From assembly GCF_026914185.1 (NCBI RefSeq), contig NC_070570.1, positions 1,798,001 to 1,862,000 on the forward strand: a stretch of DNA of 64,000 bases, in the 5' to 3' direction. The DNA comes from Puccinia triticina (lineage: Eukaryota; Basidiomycota; Pucciniomycetes; Pucciniales; Pucciniaceae). Positions 32,836-42,864 of the stretch are shown here, in pieces; the first letter of the stretch is position 1, and each line of letters opens with the position of its first letter. The position numbers and the translations under genes are program-made. A model generated the notes under the pieces. The model saw only the letters and a program-made list of their open reading frames with translations. It ran no database searches and was not told the origin of the DNA.

Positions 32836-33428
32836 GGCCGGATTAGTCAAAACCTGCTCTCAATTCGAGCTCGGTGTATCTTTTCATACGCTTTGATTCC
32901 CTTCCATTGCCGAACACCGCCGCTTTGATTGCACGCTCACTGCACCGCTTCGATGCACCTTCACTGCATTTCTCATTGTACGCATTCCACCACCGCACAC
33001 CCGGCTTGTATGTAATGGGCAGTTCAATATACTCTTTGTTGATGTTCAGTTTCCAATGCCGATGTCCTCTCTTCACCAGTCCGTTTTCTTTTCTTTGCCA
33101 AGGCCGCCACCTCCCGGGCGTGAAATTTTGACAACTTGACATAACCTAATCTGCGCAAGCGGTTGGGCCCACACCAACGACATGCCAAAAGCCAACGCCC
33201 ATAACCGGCATCACTTGAAATTTTGACTCTTCATGGTGACAATCACATTCTTGTAAGTACTAATTCCCAACCGCTCAAGCAATATGTCGTTTAACAAAAC
33301 CGGCAATTGCCCGTACACAGAGGCTGTTCAATCTCGGAAGGTACTTAAACTATTGCAACCGCCTGGCCTCGTCCCACACCCACACCCCTCCCCCACCATT
33401 CCCGCTACTATTCAATCAAATCAACACA
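32836..33428 (-). other. older repeat interrupted by the hAT element
   Basis: On the minus strand, HRHWKLNINKEYIELPITYK and RCSERAIKAAVFGNGRE can be read down to the hAT TSD, and CSERAIEAADVWQAEGM continues on the other side (29033 downward) in frame. The phrase CSERAI(K/E)AA occurs on both sides. The family is unrecognised. Confidence 0.4.
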
Positions 33429-34661
33429 ATGGCCCCAGCACTGTCAACTTTGAGGCGCCCAAGCCACCCTATGTTCACCCGTTCCCCATTTGACATCACC
33501 AAGACGGTGAGGGTTTCCGCTTTTTCTGTACCGCCTCGATCTGACTTCTCTCTTTAGCTCCTGCCCGCAATCAGCCCTGGTTCAACATATGGACAGCTCA
33601 TGTTCGAATCAACGTTAGCATTCGTCGACAACCAGACTGGTGAGGATGTAAACATGAAAATCAAACTTCAGGGATATGGATCCACTACCTCTTCTCTTTC
33701 AGAAGACAAAATCTATTTCCTATCTGGCCGGCTCATTTCACCAAATTCAAAAACCCCCCCGGTCCTTTACTACGACCAGGAAATGACTTTTCCTATCGCT
33801 GATTTAGAAGGCTACAGTGTTTCACTTGCTAACAAAGCAGGGTGTTACGGATTTGGGGTTGTTGTTTCCAAGGCAGAAGCGAAGGATGAATCATCATCTG
33901 TGACTCAGTTCAACAATCTGTTTGTGAAGATCCGTCACACTGACTACGATGTTCAAGTAAGCCAACTCTTCTAATTGTGATCCAAGAGCCCTTTACAACG
34001 GTCTTGATTGTTGTCATGTTTACTCACACATAACGCTTTGTCATAGACTTGAACCTCTGTTAGTTTTGCTGTCCAATACAAGATTGCCGGTAACCGGAAC
34101 CTTGCTAAAGCTTTTGGCCTATTCCAAATTGGTCAAGAGGTGGTCATCTCAGGCTACATTGCCGGGTACAGTTTTGAGAATCGTATGCTTGAAGTTAATG
34201 TATGTCGTAATGGGTAACCGTCATCAAAAGTGAATTTGGACTGACTCTGAAATATTAGGCATTGTCTGTGTCTGTATCAGCCGGGCAAACATCTACCAAC
34301 GCAACCAACCTACAGGATGCAGGGCCTCTTAATGTCAAGACGCGCCGGTTAATCCAGTGAGCTTACTGTCCTGACAAGCCAATCCATCTCCTGACCCCAG
34401 GCCAATTTGGACTGTGTCTCTCATAACAGGATTAATTTCAAGAGCGACAACGAAGGATCTGCTGCGGACCCAGGATCCACCCAATTTCTGCTCCCAAATT
34501 CACAGCACAGTGGCCCTGATGAGGGTTTCTCAAAGTGCAAAGCCGGAAAATCCTCCGGCCAAGACATTACCACCACTCCCCCAAAGAAACACAAGTACAC
34601 AAAGCGTTCTGCGCCGGCTGTGCAAGATGAGGCTGATCAACTGGTTCCTGAAGCGTTATAA
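33429..34661 (+). pseudogene. five-exon rust-type gene with one nonsense codon
   Basis: Exons are 33429-33506, 33558-33956, 34047-34199, 34259-34356 and 34430-34661. All splices have GT-AG ends and consistent phases. The start MAPALSTLRRPSHP was chosen because it joins in frame to LLPAISPGSTYGQLMFE. The joined frame is 320 codons with a single TGA at codon 161 (34050-34052), where Trp would fit (Q-T-stop-T-S-V-S). The two halves, KIYFLSGRLISPN and QEVVISGYIAGYSFENRML, look like beta-strand-rich modules reminiscent of OB folds. The C-terminus has a basic PPKKHKYTKRS stretch (possible nuclear signal). Its function is unknown. The repeat-rich setting suggests an element-associated or recently dead gene. 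Confidence 0.55.
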
Positions 34662-36463
34662 TTCAGTTCTGCCGCAGTCTACAGCCTCATATTTGGGTCC
34701 AATCTGAACGCCTGTGGTATTGTTAGAGATCACTTGCTTTGTCCACAACACCGTGGCCATGTCCATATTCTTCTTTGTAGAGTTTCTTGTTTCTATTTTA
34801 TAATCATAGTCCTCTGCAAACTTTCATTTTTATATTTTTCAGTCGATAGAATATATTAAATATCAAGTTTCCAGTTACTGTGTACAAAACCTAAGAGCTG
34901 CTGGTTCCTAGGTCACAATTCGGAAGTGGCAACATGGCTCAGTCCGCTGCTCCTTCTTTAAATTGCATTTCCGGATGTGGAACTTGCGCTTAGTGACGTC
35001 ACCAACTCAATCCCGGAAGTAGAGATTTTGCCGTCCTATAGAACTTTTCTCGTGCAAGCTGGTGTGGCTGTACCGTATCCAAGGCTTTGTGTAACATACG
35101 TTGCACCTATTCCAGCATATGATTGGGGGAAGTGCCTGTGGGCATTCAGGAATACTCCCCGGCATTGTATATTGACAAGTTCCATTGCGGTATTGTAGCC
35201 TATGCCGGTGTTTGTGTCTATCTTGAATGTGGGAGAGCCATGCATTCAATACCATCTTAAGAAACTTGGCAGTGTCGGGAACCGTGGCAATGACTATTCC
35301 GGAGAAGCAATCTCACATTTTGGAACAAGTGGTATGAGAGGACCAGTTTTGATTCCGCGGCCACCGCTGGTTTATCATTGTTGGTTCCGGTCGACAATGA
35401 ATTAACATGGCTCTGATTATTGCCTTGATTGTGAGTGAGGGTAGTGCAATTGTCACGACTCACGGTGATATGTCTTGTTTGTAGCCAGGTTTGTCATGGC
35501 CAGTTCTGGTGAGCAATCAGTATGCTTGGTGCTCACTTTGTGGTCTTGGTCTACATACATAAATATAGGGCTGTCATGCCTTGGCGGCCACGTTCCCCCA
35601 CAGTCAGTTAACTTTTACCATCTTCGTGGATTCTCAAAACCCATCATGATACAGTTTTTTTTTGGTGTAATGTTTTTGTTGCCGCTACTATTGTATTGTG
35701 CGCAAATTAACTGCATGGACTTATGTTTCTGTGAGACTATTTCTGCTGGGTTTGCGAAATGGTGGGTTGCTGTATTGGAGTATGTACTTGCATGTATGTT
35801 TGCAGATACAATGATGATTGATTATGAGCACTGGGTCCGTGCGTAATAGTGACAGTGACAGTCTGTTTGGAGATGAAGGGGTGTGGGCGTAAGCCAAGAT
35901 TATATTTTGTGCGTGGGGCCTGTTTGATTTGCTTCAGTTCGCGCGGCGCAGCCGCGATTTCCCTAGTAACCACATAACTCTCAGTCATCCGATGCACCGG
36001 TTTGTCCAAGGATTTATCAAAACACAATACCTGGAGTCCACAGAGCATTTGAGACTTGTGCACTGCAGTTAAGGATTGCCAAGTCAACCCGTGTACCCAC
36101 CATGGGTCTGGGTAACCGCACTTGGTTTCTTAATTTCTGGACATCTGTGTCCATACACAGCACCTGCCAACAGGTAAGGTGTGCAACAGTCTTCAATATC
36201 AAATTTGGATTAGGATTAACCCCAGAAGTTTGAGATGCATCAAGCTTGAAACAGGCCTCAGCTCAAGCTGGAGTCAAGCATCCAAATTCCGTGCTGGTGC
36301 ACCTTGAGTGTATACCTTGTTCAGCATCCCAATGCTGAACATTCTGTAGTGATCATGCAGTAGACTGAGGCAAATGAACCTTGAAAACAAGCATCCCCCT
36401 GAGCACCCTTTTATTTTATTTTATAACACTCCATGTGCCATTGAATCCAGCCAGAATAACATA
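34662..36463. other. no gene recognised
   Basis: Open stretches exist on the minus strand near 35036-35245 and 35737-36202, but I could not connect them by splicing or recognise a family. They may be transposon remnants. Confidence 0.35.
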
Positions 36464-37470
36464 AAAAGGGTTTGTACACATGAAGGGGATATGTACATAA
36501 GAAATGAATATGTAAGCATGAAAGGGGAATGTGAGAAGGGCTATTAACACATAAAAGGGATATTTACACATGATGAAAGGGGTATGTGTGCATGAAAGGG
36601 GTTTGTATGTATGAAAGGAGTATGTGCAGTAAGGGGTATTTGCAGATGAAAGGGATATGTAAACATCAAAGGGGTATGTAAACCTGAATGATGAAAGGGG
36701 TATTGAAAGGGATGTAAAAAACTCAAAAGGGACATGTAAACATGAAAGGTTCATGAACGCATGATGAAAGGGGTATGTAAAGATGGCACTTTGGTACCCG
36801 TGTGGGGGTACCCGGCACCCACGGGCGGGTACCGCTTGCACCAGCCAGAAACCCGCCAGGCGGTGCCGAGTGCGGTTTCTGGTGTCTGCTTTGTCTCCAA
36901 AACAAGCAGGTACCCGGGTACCTGTAGCAGTACCCGCCTTATACCCCAGGAGCTGTGAGGCCTTGAGCGGGGGATTTTTGTTGTAACATCCTGCTGATTA
37001 CTGTGCCCAAAGCTCCCAGGATACATAAATTGGGTGGTGCTCCCGCTGGGCTGCCAATCTATTGACCCAATCTCTGACCCAACAGGTTGGGCGGGTACCC
37101 GGATGGGTACCCATTTTTTTTTGCCCAGAAACTGGACACCCGCAGTGCTGCGGGTACCGCTGGTACCCGCCTCAAGTACCGCCCGCACCAGCCAGACACC
37201 CGCCAGGCAGTGCCAGGTGCGGTACCAAGTGCTTGTCTGAGTGAAAATAACAGGCAGTACCCGGGTACCGCTAGTGGTACCCAGGTGCCAAATGCCATCT
37301 TTAGGGGTATGTACCCATTGTGAAAGTGATACATGCACATGAAAGGGATACACGCACATGAAAGGGGTATGTGCACATAAAGGGGTGACATTATGAAAGG
37401 GGTGAATGCATAAAAAGGGATATGTGCACATGAAAGGAGTATGTGCACATGAAAGGGGAATTTGCACAGG
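36464..37470. repeat. ATGAAAGGGGTATGT minisatellite
   Basis: Imperfect units of about 16-24 bp around (C)ATGAAAGGGGTATGT(G/A) recur throughout, split by a 526-bp MITE at 36778-37303. The long minus-strand open frame through it is a by-product of the repeat. Confidence 0.85.
36778..37303. mobile_element. hAT-type MITE with perfect 8-bp TSD
   Basis: GGGGTATG flanks both ends (36770-36777, 37304-37311). The termini are TAAAGATGGCA...TGCCATCTTTA, and GGTACCCG motifs crowd the interior. The ends and subterminal motifs resemble those of the complete hAT element at 29042 (TAGAGATG, GGTACCCG), so that family is a plausible source of transposase. It has no gene. Confidence 0.85.
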
Positions 37471-37671
37471 TATCAACTCAGTATTTTGGAGCCTGTACTC
37501 AGTTTTTTGGAGCTTAGACTCACTCACCAGGAAAAAAAGTAGTCACTTGATGGCAAGTGACATGATGCAGCTTTGTTTTCAGCTCCAACACTGCTCCAAT
37601 TCTGCTCCTCTCCACCAGCACATCTAGGGCTCACATGACAGGTGTCAGGATCAAAGCACTCAATGTGACAA

Positions 37672-38091
37672 AACCAGATGATGCTCAGATTTGGCCCTGG
37701 CCCAGCTGATGCTCAGCTTTTACCCTGGCTCAGCTGATGCTCAGTTTTTTCCATGCCCCAGCTGATGCTCAGCTTTGGCACCAGCCACTTGATGATCATC
37801 TTTGGCCCTGGCACAGCTGATTCTCAGCCTTGGCCGTGGCTCAGCTGATGCTCAGCCTTGGCCGTGGCTCAGCTGATGCTCAGCCTTGGCCGTGGCTCAG
37901 CTGATGCTCAGCCTTGGCCGTGGCTCAGCTGATGCTCAGCCTTGGCCGTGGCTCAGCTGATGCTCAGCCTTGGCCGTGGCTCAGCTGATGCTCAGCCTTG
38001 GCCGTGGCTCAGCTGATGCTCAGCCTTGGCCGTGGCTCAGCTGATGCTCAGCTTTGGACCTAGCCTAGTTGATTTTCAGCTCTGTTACTGT
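37672..38091. repeat. 28-bp satellite, CAGCTGATGCTCAGC core
   Basis: Eight 28-bp units run 37814-38037; the last seven look identical (CAGCTGATGCTCAGCCTTGG CCGTGGCT). Degenerate units flank them on both sides. Each unit contains GCTGATGCTCAGC, itself a mini inverted repeat (GCTGA/TCAGC). Confidence 0.92.
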
Positions 38092-38472
38092 TCAGGGTAT
38101 AAACGGGTTGGATTTGGGTTGAAAAACAGTGCCCAAACCCGACCCAACATTTAGCGCAGGTTGGGTTGGGTTGGGGCAGATTTTAAAATATGCTGCCCAA
38201 ACCCAACCCAATGTCATACTATTTTGGGTCTTGGGTCAACCCAACCTCATAGGCGCCAAAACCCCCCAACTTGACTGTTGGAGGCGTCATAGTTGGTTTG
38301 CAGGCTGACCCGATTAGGAAATAGGCTGCCCAAACCCAACCCGACAATTTTACAAGTTGGGTTGGGTCGGGTTTGGGTCATGTCATTTTCTTTAAGAATG
38401 TGCCTGAACCCAACCCAAAACCCAACAGGTCTTGGGTTGGTTTTGGGTCAGCCTGACTCATTTACACCCTGA
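38092..38472. mobile_element. MITE with TCAGGGT termini and TTGGGT repeats
   Basis: TCAGGGTATAAACGGGTT and the inverse of the right end (TCAGGGTGTAAATGAGTC) match at 14 of 18 positions. The flanking 8-mers GTTACTGT and GTTCCTGT match at 7 of 8, consistent with hAT. The interior is rich in TTGGGT / ACCCAA runs on both strands, arranged as inverted blocks. It is inserted in the 28-bp satellite. Confidence 0.65.
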
Positions 38473-38509
38473 GTTCCTGTCCAAGCTGGCTCCCATATTT
38501 TTCCCTGGC

Positions 38510-38770
38510 ATGGCTCAGCTGATACTCAGCAAGCTGAGCAAGGACTGGTACAAATCTGAGCATCAGCTGAGCCAGGACTAGTACAAAGCTGAGAATCACC
38601 TTTGAAAGGACTGTTCAAAATACTTTATTACAATTCTGAGAGTGAACTGCGTGAAAAAGCTGAGTATGAGCTGAGCAAAAAAGCTGAGTATGAGCTGGGT
38701 ACCAAAGCTGAGTATCAGCTGGACAGAACTGAGGATCAGTTGGGCTCATCAAAAACTGAACAGGACCTCC
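38510..38770. repeat. degenerate CAGCTGA/TCAGCT repeat block
   Basis: Spaced GCTGA(T/G)(A/T)(C/T)(T)CAGC and its complement, related to the satellite at 37.7-38.0 kb. Confidence 0.6.
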
Positions 38771-39477
38771 TTGGTAAATTTTGGAAGTTGAAGAGATGGT
38801 TGGGAGATTGGGGTAGATAGTGGATAGATATTGGATAGATGGTGGGTAGCTAGCTGGAGCTGATGTGATGTCACTTTTCATCAACTGACTGTTTTATTTT
38901 CCTGGTGAATCTTGCATAAATTATGCAATTTGCATGTAATCAACCAGTGCTTGATTTTTGCATGAGGCACAGCTTGCCTTGAGCTCTTGCATCTCAACTG
39001 CAAGCAGTTTCTAGAGTTTTTCTTGCAGTGAGAACATGTGCAAAACATCAAATCCATTGTGGTTCACCTCTGAACCACACCCACTTCTGCTTCTTGAGTT
39101 TGTTAACCATTAATTTGTTCTTGGATGCAATGTTGCTGACAATCCTACATATCTGGATACCTGAATTTCAGTCAAGGGAGTATTGTTACTGTTCATACCA
39201 TTGCCAACTAAACTTCCTTTATCTTCAATCCCAAACTTTTCCACCACCAAGCTAATTATCCGGGCCAAACACACCCCTGTGTGACTTTCAGCCATCCAAA
39301 TGAAGTCAAGGGGCATAGCCTCTAGCTTTGAATCCAGTGAATTTTCCTGAACTAATTGTTAAATGAAAGCACCTACACCAGGAAAAAAAAGTCACTTGAT
39401 GACAGGTGACATGATGCCAGCTCCGGCGACCCACCATCTACCCACCATCTAATCACATCTCCCCCCCATCTACTTAC
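38771..39477. other. repeat remnants, no gene
   Basis: ACTGCAAGCAGTTTC...TTTTCTTGCAGTG near 38998-39030 looks like one end of a CACTG MITE related to 12292-12528. The partner end was not found. Confidence 0.4.
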
Positions 39478-39867
39478 CAAGGCTGAAACGCTGCGCTGTG
39501 CTACAGAAAAGCATTCTTTTAGCGCAGCGCAGCAGGGAACTGCTGCGCGGTCAGCCCAAAAAACGGTAGCGCAGCGCCAGCCCCGCTGCAAATAGCGGGG
39601 CCCCGCTTTTTCCCCAACCCAAAAAGCAGTAGCGCAGCGGGCAGGGCCGCTCCTTTCAGCGCTGCGCAGCGGCCACCAAAAAAGCTGCGCTGCACTTTTT
39701 TGGCTGGCAGCGGGGGAGCGCTACGCGGCCAGCTCAAAAAGCAGTAGTGCAGCAATGGTTCCACTGCGCTACCGCTGAAATTAGCGGGTCTCCGCTTCTT
39801 TCCAGACCCAAAAAGCGGTAGCGCAGCGGGCAGGGCCGCTACTTTCAGCGAAGCGCTTTTGCCCTTG
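39478..39867. mobile_element. GC-rich MITE with 7-bp TSD (copy 2)
   Basis: The element starts CAAGGCTGAAACG and ends GCTTTTGCCCTTG, flanked by perfect TACTTAC repeats (39471-39477, 39868-39874). Its interior is an inverted-orientation relative of 12781-13220 (GCGCAGCG-rich). There is no coding capacity. Confidence 0.85.
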
Positions 39868-39911
39868 TACTTACCTCTCAGAATTTCCACAGGAGATCCT
39901 CAGTTTTGGCT

Positions 39912-40130
39912 GCTGATGCACAGCTGTGGACCAGCCTTGGATCAGCTGATTCTCAGCTGTGGACCAGCCTTGGATCAGCTGATTCTCAGCTGTGGACCAG
40001 CCTTGGATCAGCTGATGGTCAGCTCGGGACCAGCCCTGCCTCAGACAATTCTCAGCTGTGGACCAGCCTTGAATCAGCCAATGCTCAGCTTTGGACCAGG
40101 ATTGGCTCAGCTGATGCTCAGCTTTTGAAA
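39912..40130. repeat. 33-bp tandem repeat
   Basis: About six copies of CTGTGGACCAGCCTTGGATC AGCTGATTCTCAG. This is a longer relative of the CAGCTGATGCTCAGC satellite. Confidence 0.88.
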
Positions 40131-41700
40131 ATTCTTGGCCCAGCTGGTGTTAATCTTGAAAGATTTCAGACAACTAAGAGCATTTCTTTTCATCAGATTC
40201 ACTCTTCTAATCCATATACATCACTATTCAAGGCAGAGTCATTGAGAGGGTTTTTACCTAACTAAGAGCAGGCGGCTTGACCGCTGTCTAATAGAGATGA
40301 GTATGAAGTAAAATAGAAAAGGGAGAAAGAACTATGTTCTTTCTCTAATCTGATGAAAGCAAGCATCAAGCACAACTCTTATTAGCTATTTTGCTACTGC
40401 GTCTTGGGGAACAATTTGTTCTGACATGGAGTCAGCAGTGGGCCGCTACGCTGTGCTAGAAATCAGCTAACTGCCAATTACAGCGGCGCAGTGGCAACAG
40501 GATTTTCCAAACTCCCTGAATTGTGCAGCCCTAATTGACTGATCACTCAGGGAGGCTTATAGTTCAATCCACGCAAGGCAAGCAGTTGAATGCTGCAAAA
40601 CAGGCCATGTTAGCTGAACTGTCCTCAAAATGGAATTTTGGCTCTGCATCTGGTAATCAGGATGTCCTGACTCCCTGATGCAATGGTCCTGCTGGACCAT
40701 TTTGATCAGGGAGGCTCCTAGAATATTCTCACCAGTTTAAGTGGTTCAATCCTGCGGAAAGGGCCGCGTAATCCGCTGTTAGCTCTTTTTTGGCGTAGCG
40801 TAGCGGCCCACTGTTGGCGGTGGACAAGGGTTTTTCTTCTCTTTGTCTAGTTATTGTTTGATGTGGGAGAAACAGTGGATTAGTGCAGTAATGTTGTCTA
40901 GATTTACGACATAGCATTGACTTTCATTTAGACTTTTGTTAAAGCTAAGATTCATCAGTGACAGGACTGTACTGACCAGGTTAGTAAACCATTACACTAT
41001 GCAATCACCATACCAAGATTTGTCAGTGCCAAGCTAACCAGTACCCATTTGCCTGAGGCATCTTGTTAGACAGGGCTTGTTGTCAAGCAAGTGTGTATCC
41101 ACTTGATGACCAGGTTGTTCATTGAGTGGGTGTGTATCCAATTGAGGACTGGGTTGGATATTTATCCCCTTGATTACAATTAAGGTGTTCAAAGTTGACT
41201 TGCATAAAATCATAGCATCATAAAATCAGAAGATTTTAAGCAGAAAAAATCTGTACCACCCAAACACTCAAAGCAGAATAGTTTGAAAATGGTACCCTTT
41301 AGGACAACTCACCAAATGTCTCTGCTACTCTTTGAGTGGATTTGGTTTGGTCTGTTTTGTCCTGCTCAGTGGAGACTGATGGACATGGGATGTGGTGTTA
41401 GCTTGACATCTGGATCAGCTCAACAGACAAAGAGACCAGCAGCTTACCTTTGGTGCTTGCTTTGGTGATTCTGTCTGTGATTGTCTTGTGGCTGGGATCT
41501 TCTGTGAGCCTGATTTTTCTGCTTGCTTGGTTTGGACCTGCATACATCAAGTTGATGTGTCAGTTTTACAACCGCGCGGCTGTGTTTTTGGACTGCAGAA
41601 GGTGGTTTTCTTTTCTTACCAGATTCTGCAGCTGATTGAGTTCCCGGCCGCTTTCCCAATTTATGGGAGCGTGGCCTCTCACCTAGGCGTGTAGTTTCAC
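40131..41700. other. repeat-rich, no gene
   Basis: No coding gene is supported. TTACCTAACTAAGAGCAGGC near 40255 resembles TTACCTAAGAGCAGATGGCT near 63508, so a dispersed repeat occurs at both places. Confidence 0.4.
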
Positions 41701-41960
41701 AAATCTTTGGAACAGTATTGTCCCAGCTGATCTTCAGCTCTTCAAAAACCTTTTCCAAGATGATGCTCAGCTTTGGACTATTTTTGGCTAAGCTGATGCT
41801 CAGATTTGGAATATTTTTGGTCCAGCTGGCACTTGGCTTTGTATCAGGCTTGGAATAGCCAATTCTCAGATTTGGCCCAGGCTCAGTCAATGCATACTGC
41901 TTAGCTTTTGATGAGCATCAGCTGTTCCTGGGAAAAATTTAGGATCAGCTGAATGTGCCA
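41701..41960. repeat. degenerate CAGCTGATGCTCAGC satellite
   Basis: Several spaced copies of AGCTGAT(G/C)(C/T)TCAGCT(T/C)T, related to the arrays at 37.8 and 39.9 kb. Confidence 0.65.
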
Positions 41961-42114
41961 TATAGAGTGCTCTGGTTCAGTCCTGAAAGCTCTACAAGTG
42001 CTGGTGGAGCAGACTTGGAGCAGCGCTGGAGCAGAAACCAAAGCTGCATCATTTCACTTGCCATCAAGTGACTGTATTTTTTTCCTGGTGCTAGAATATC
42101 AAATTGGTTGGGTG

Positions 42115-42140
42115 TAAAGATGGCACTTGGGTACCCGTTT
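42115..42140. mobile_element. solitary hAT-type MITE end
   Basis: TAAAGATGGCACTTGGGTAC is nearly identical to the left terminus at 36778. No matching right end was found before 43150. Confidence 0.5.
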
Positions 42141-42864
42141 TTCCTGAAATTTTTACAATTTTCAGGGAGTGCGCGGCGGGCTTAGTAGGAAAATCCTTGC
42201 TAGCTGAATAACTTTTTTGTTACAGTTTCAATCAGTCTAAAATTTCAGGGATTTTTAAACTCTGTATTTTCTCTGTGCCCTGAAATTTTGAGCAACGGGG
42301 TGGCATAAAAACATGAGATATAAGGGGTGTGCGGCAGTCTTAATAGGAAACATATGTCTAATTGGATAGTTTTTTTGTTACATGTCACAGCAGTCTAAAA
42401 ACTTCAGGGAACTTTCAAATATGCATATTCTAATTACCCTGAAATATTTAGCAATTTTATGGCTTCAGAACCTGAGATTTAAGGGATGTGCAGTAGTCAT
42501 AATACCTACTAGTGCACACCCCATAGAACTCATGTTCTGATGCCAAAGAATTGCTAAAGGTTCAAGGGCACAGAGAATATGCATATTTGAAAGTTCCCTG
42601 AAGTTTCTAGACTGCTGTGACATGTAACAAAAAAACTATCCAATTAGACATATGTTTCCTATTAAGACTGCTACACACCCCTTATATCTCATGTTTTTAT
42701 GCCACCCCATTGCTCAAAATGTAAGGGCACAGAGAAAATACAGAGTTTGAAAATCCCTGAAATTTTTAGACTGATTGAAACTGTAACAAAAAGTTATTCA
42801 GCTAGCAAGGATTTTCCTACTAAGCCCGCCGCACACTCCCTGAAAATCCTACAAATTTCAGGGA
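42141..42864. repeat. 724-bp foldback with ~350-bp arms
   Basis: Left arm 42141-42492 and right arm 42513-42864 are diverged reverse complements. Examples are TTGTTACATGTCACAGCAGT against its inverse near 42610-42630, and TTTTGTTACAG against CTGTAACAAAA. The loop is about 20 nt. There is no coding sequence. Confidence 0.85.

Noticed and set aside
36751..37527. 258-codon minus-strand open frame with repeated SCAHTPFMCTYPF-like text
   Set aside because: It is produced by the ATGAAAGGGGTATGT minisatellite and the inserted MITE. There is no conserved protein and no splice context.
37814..38037. CRISPR-like appearance of regular 28-bp repeats
   Set aside because: The units are directly adjacent with no unique spacers, and the context is eukaryotic. 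It is a satellite.
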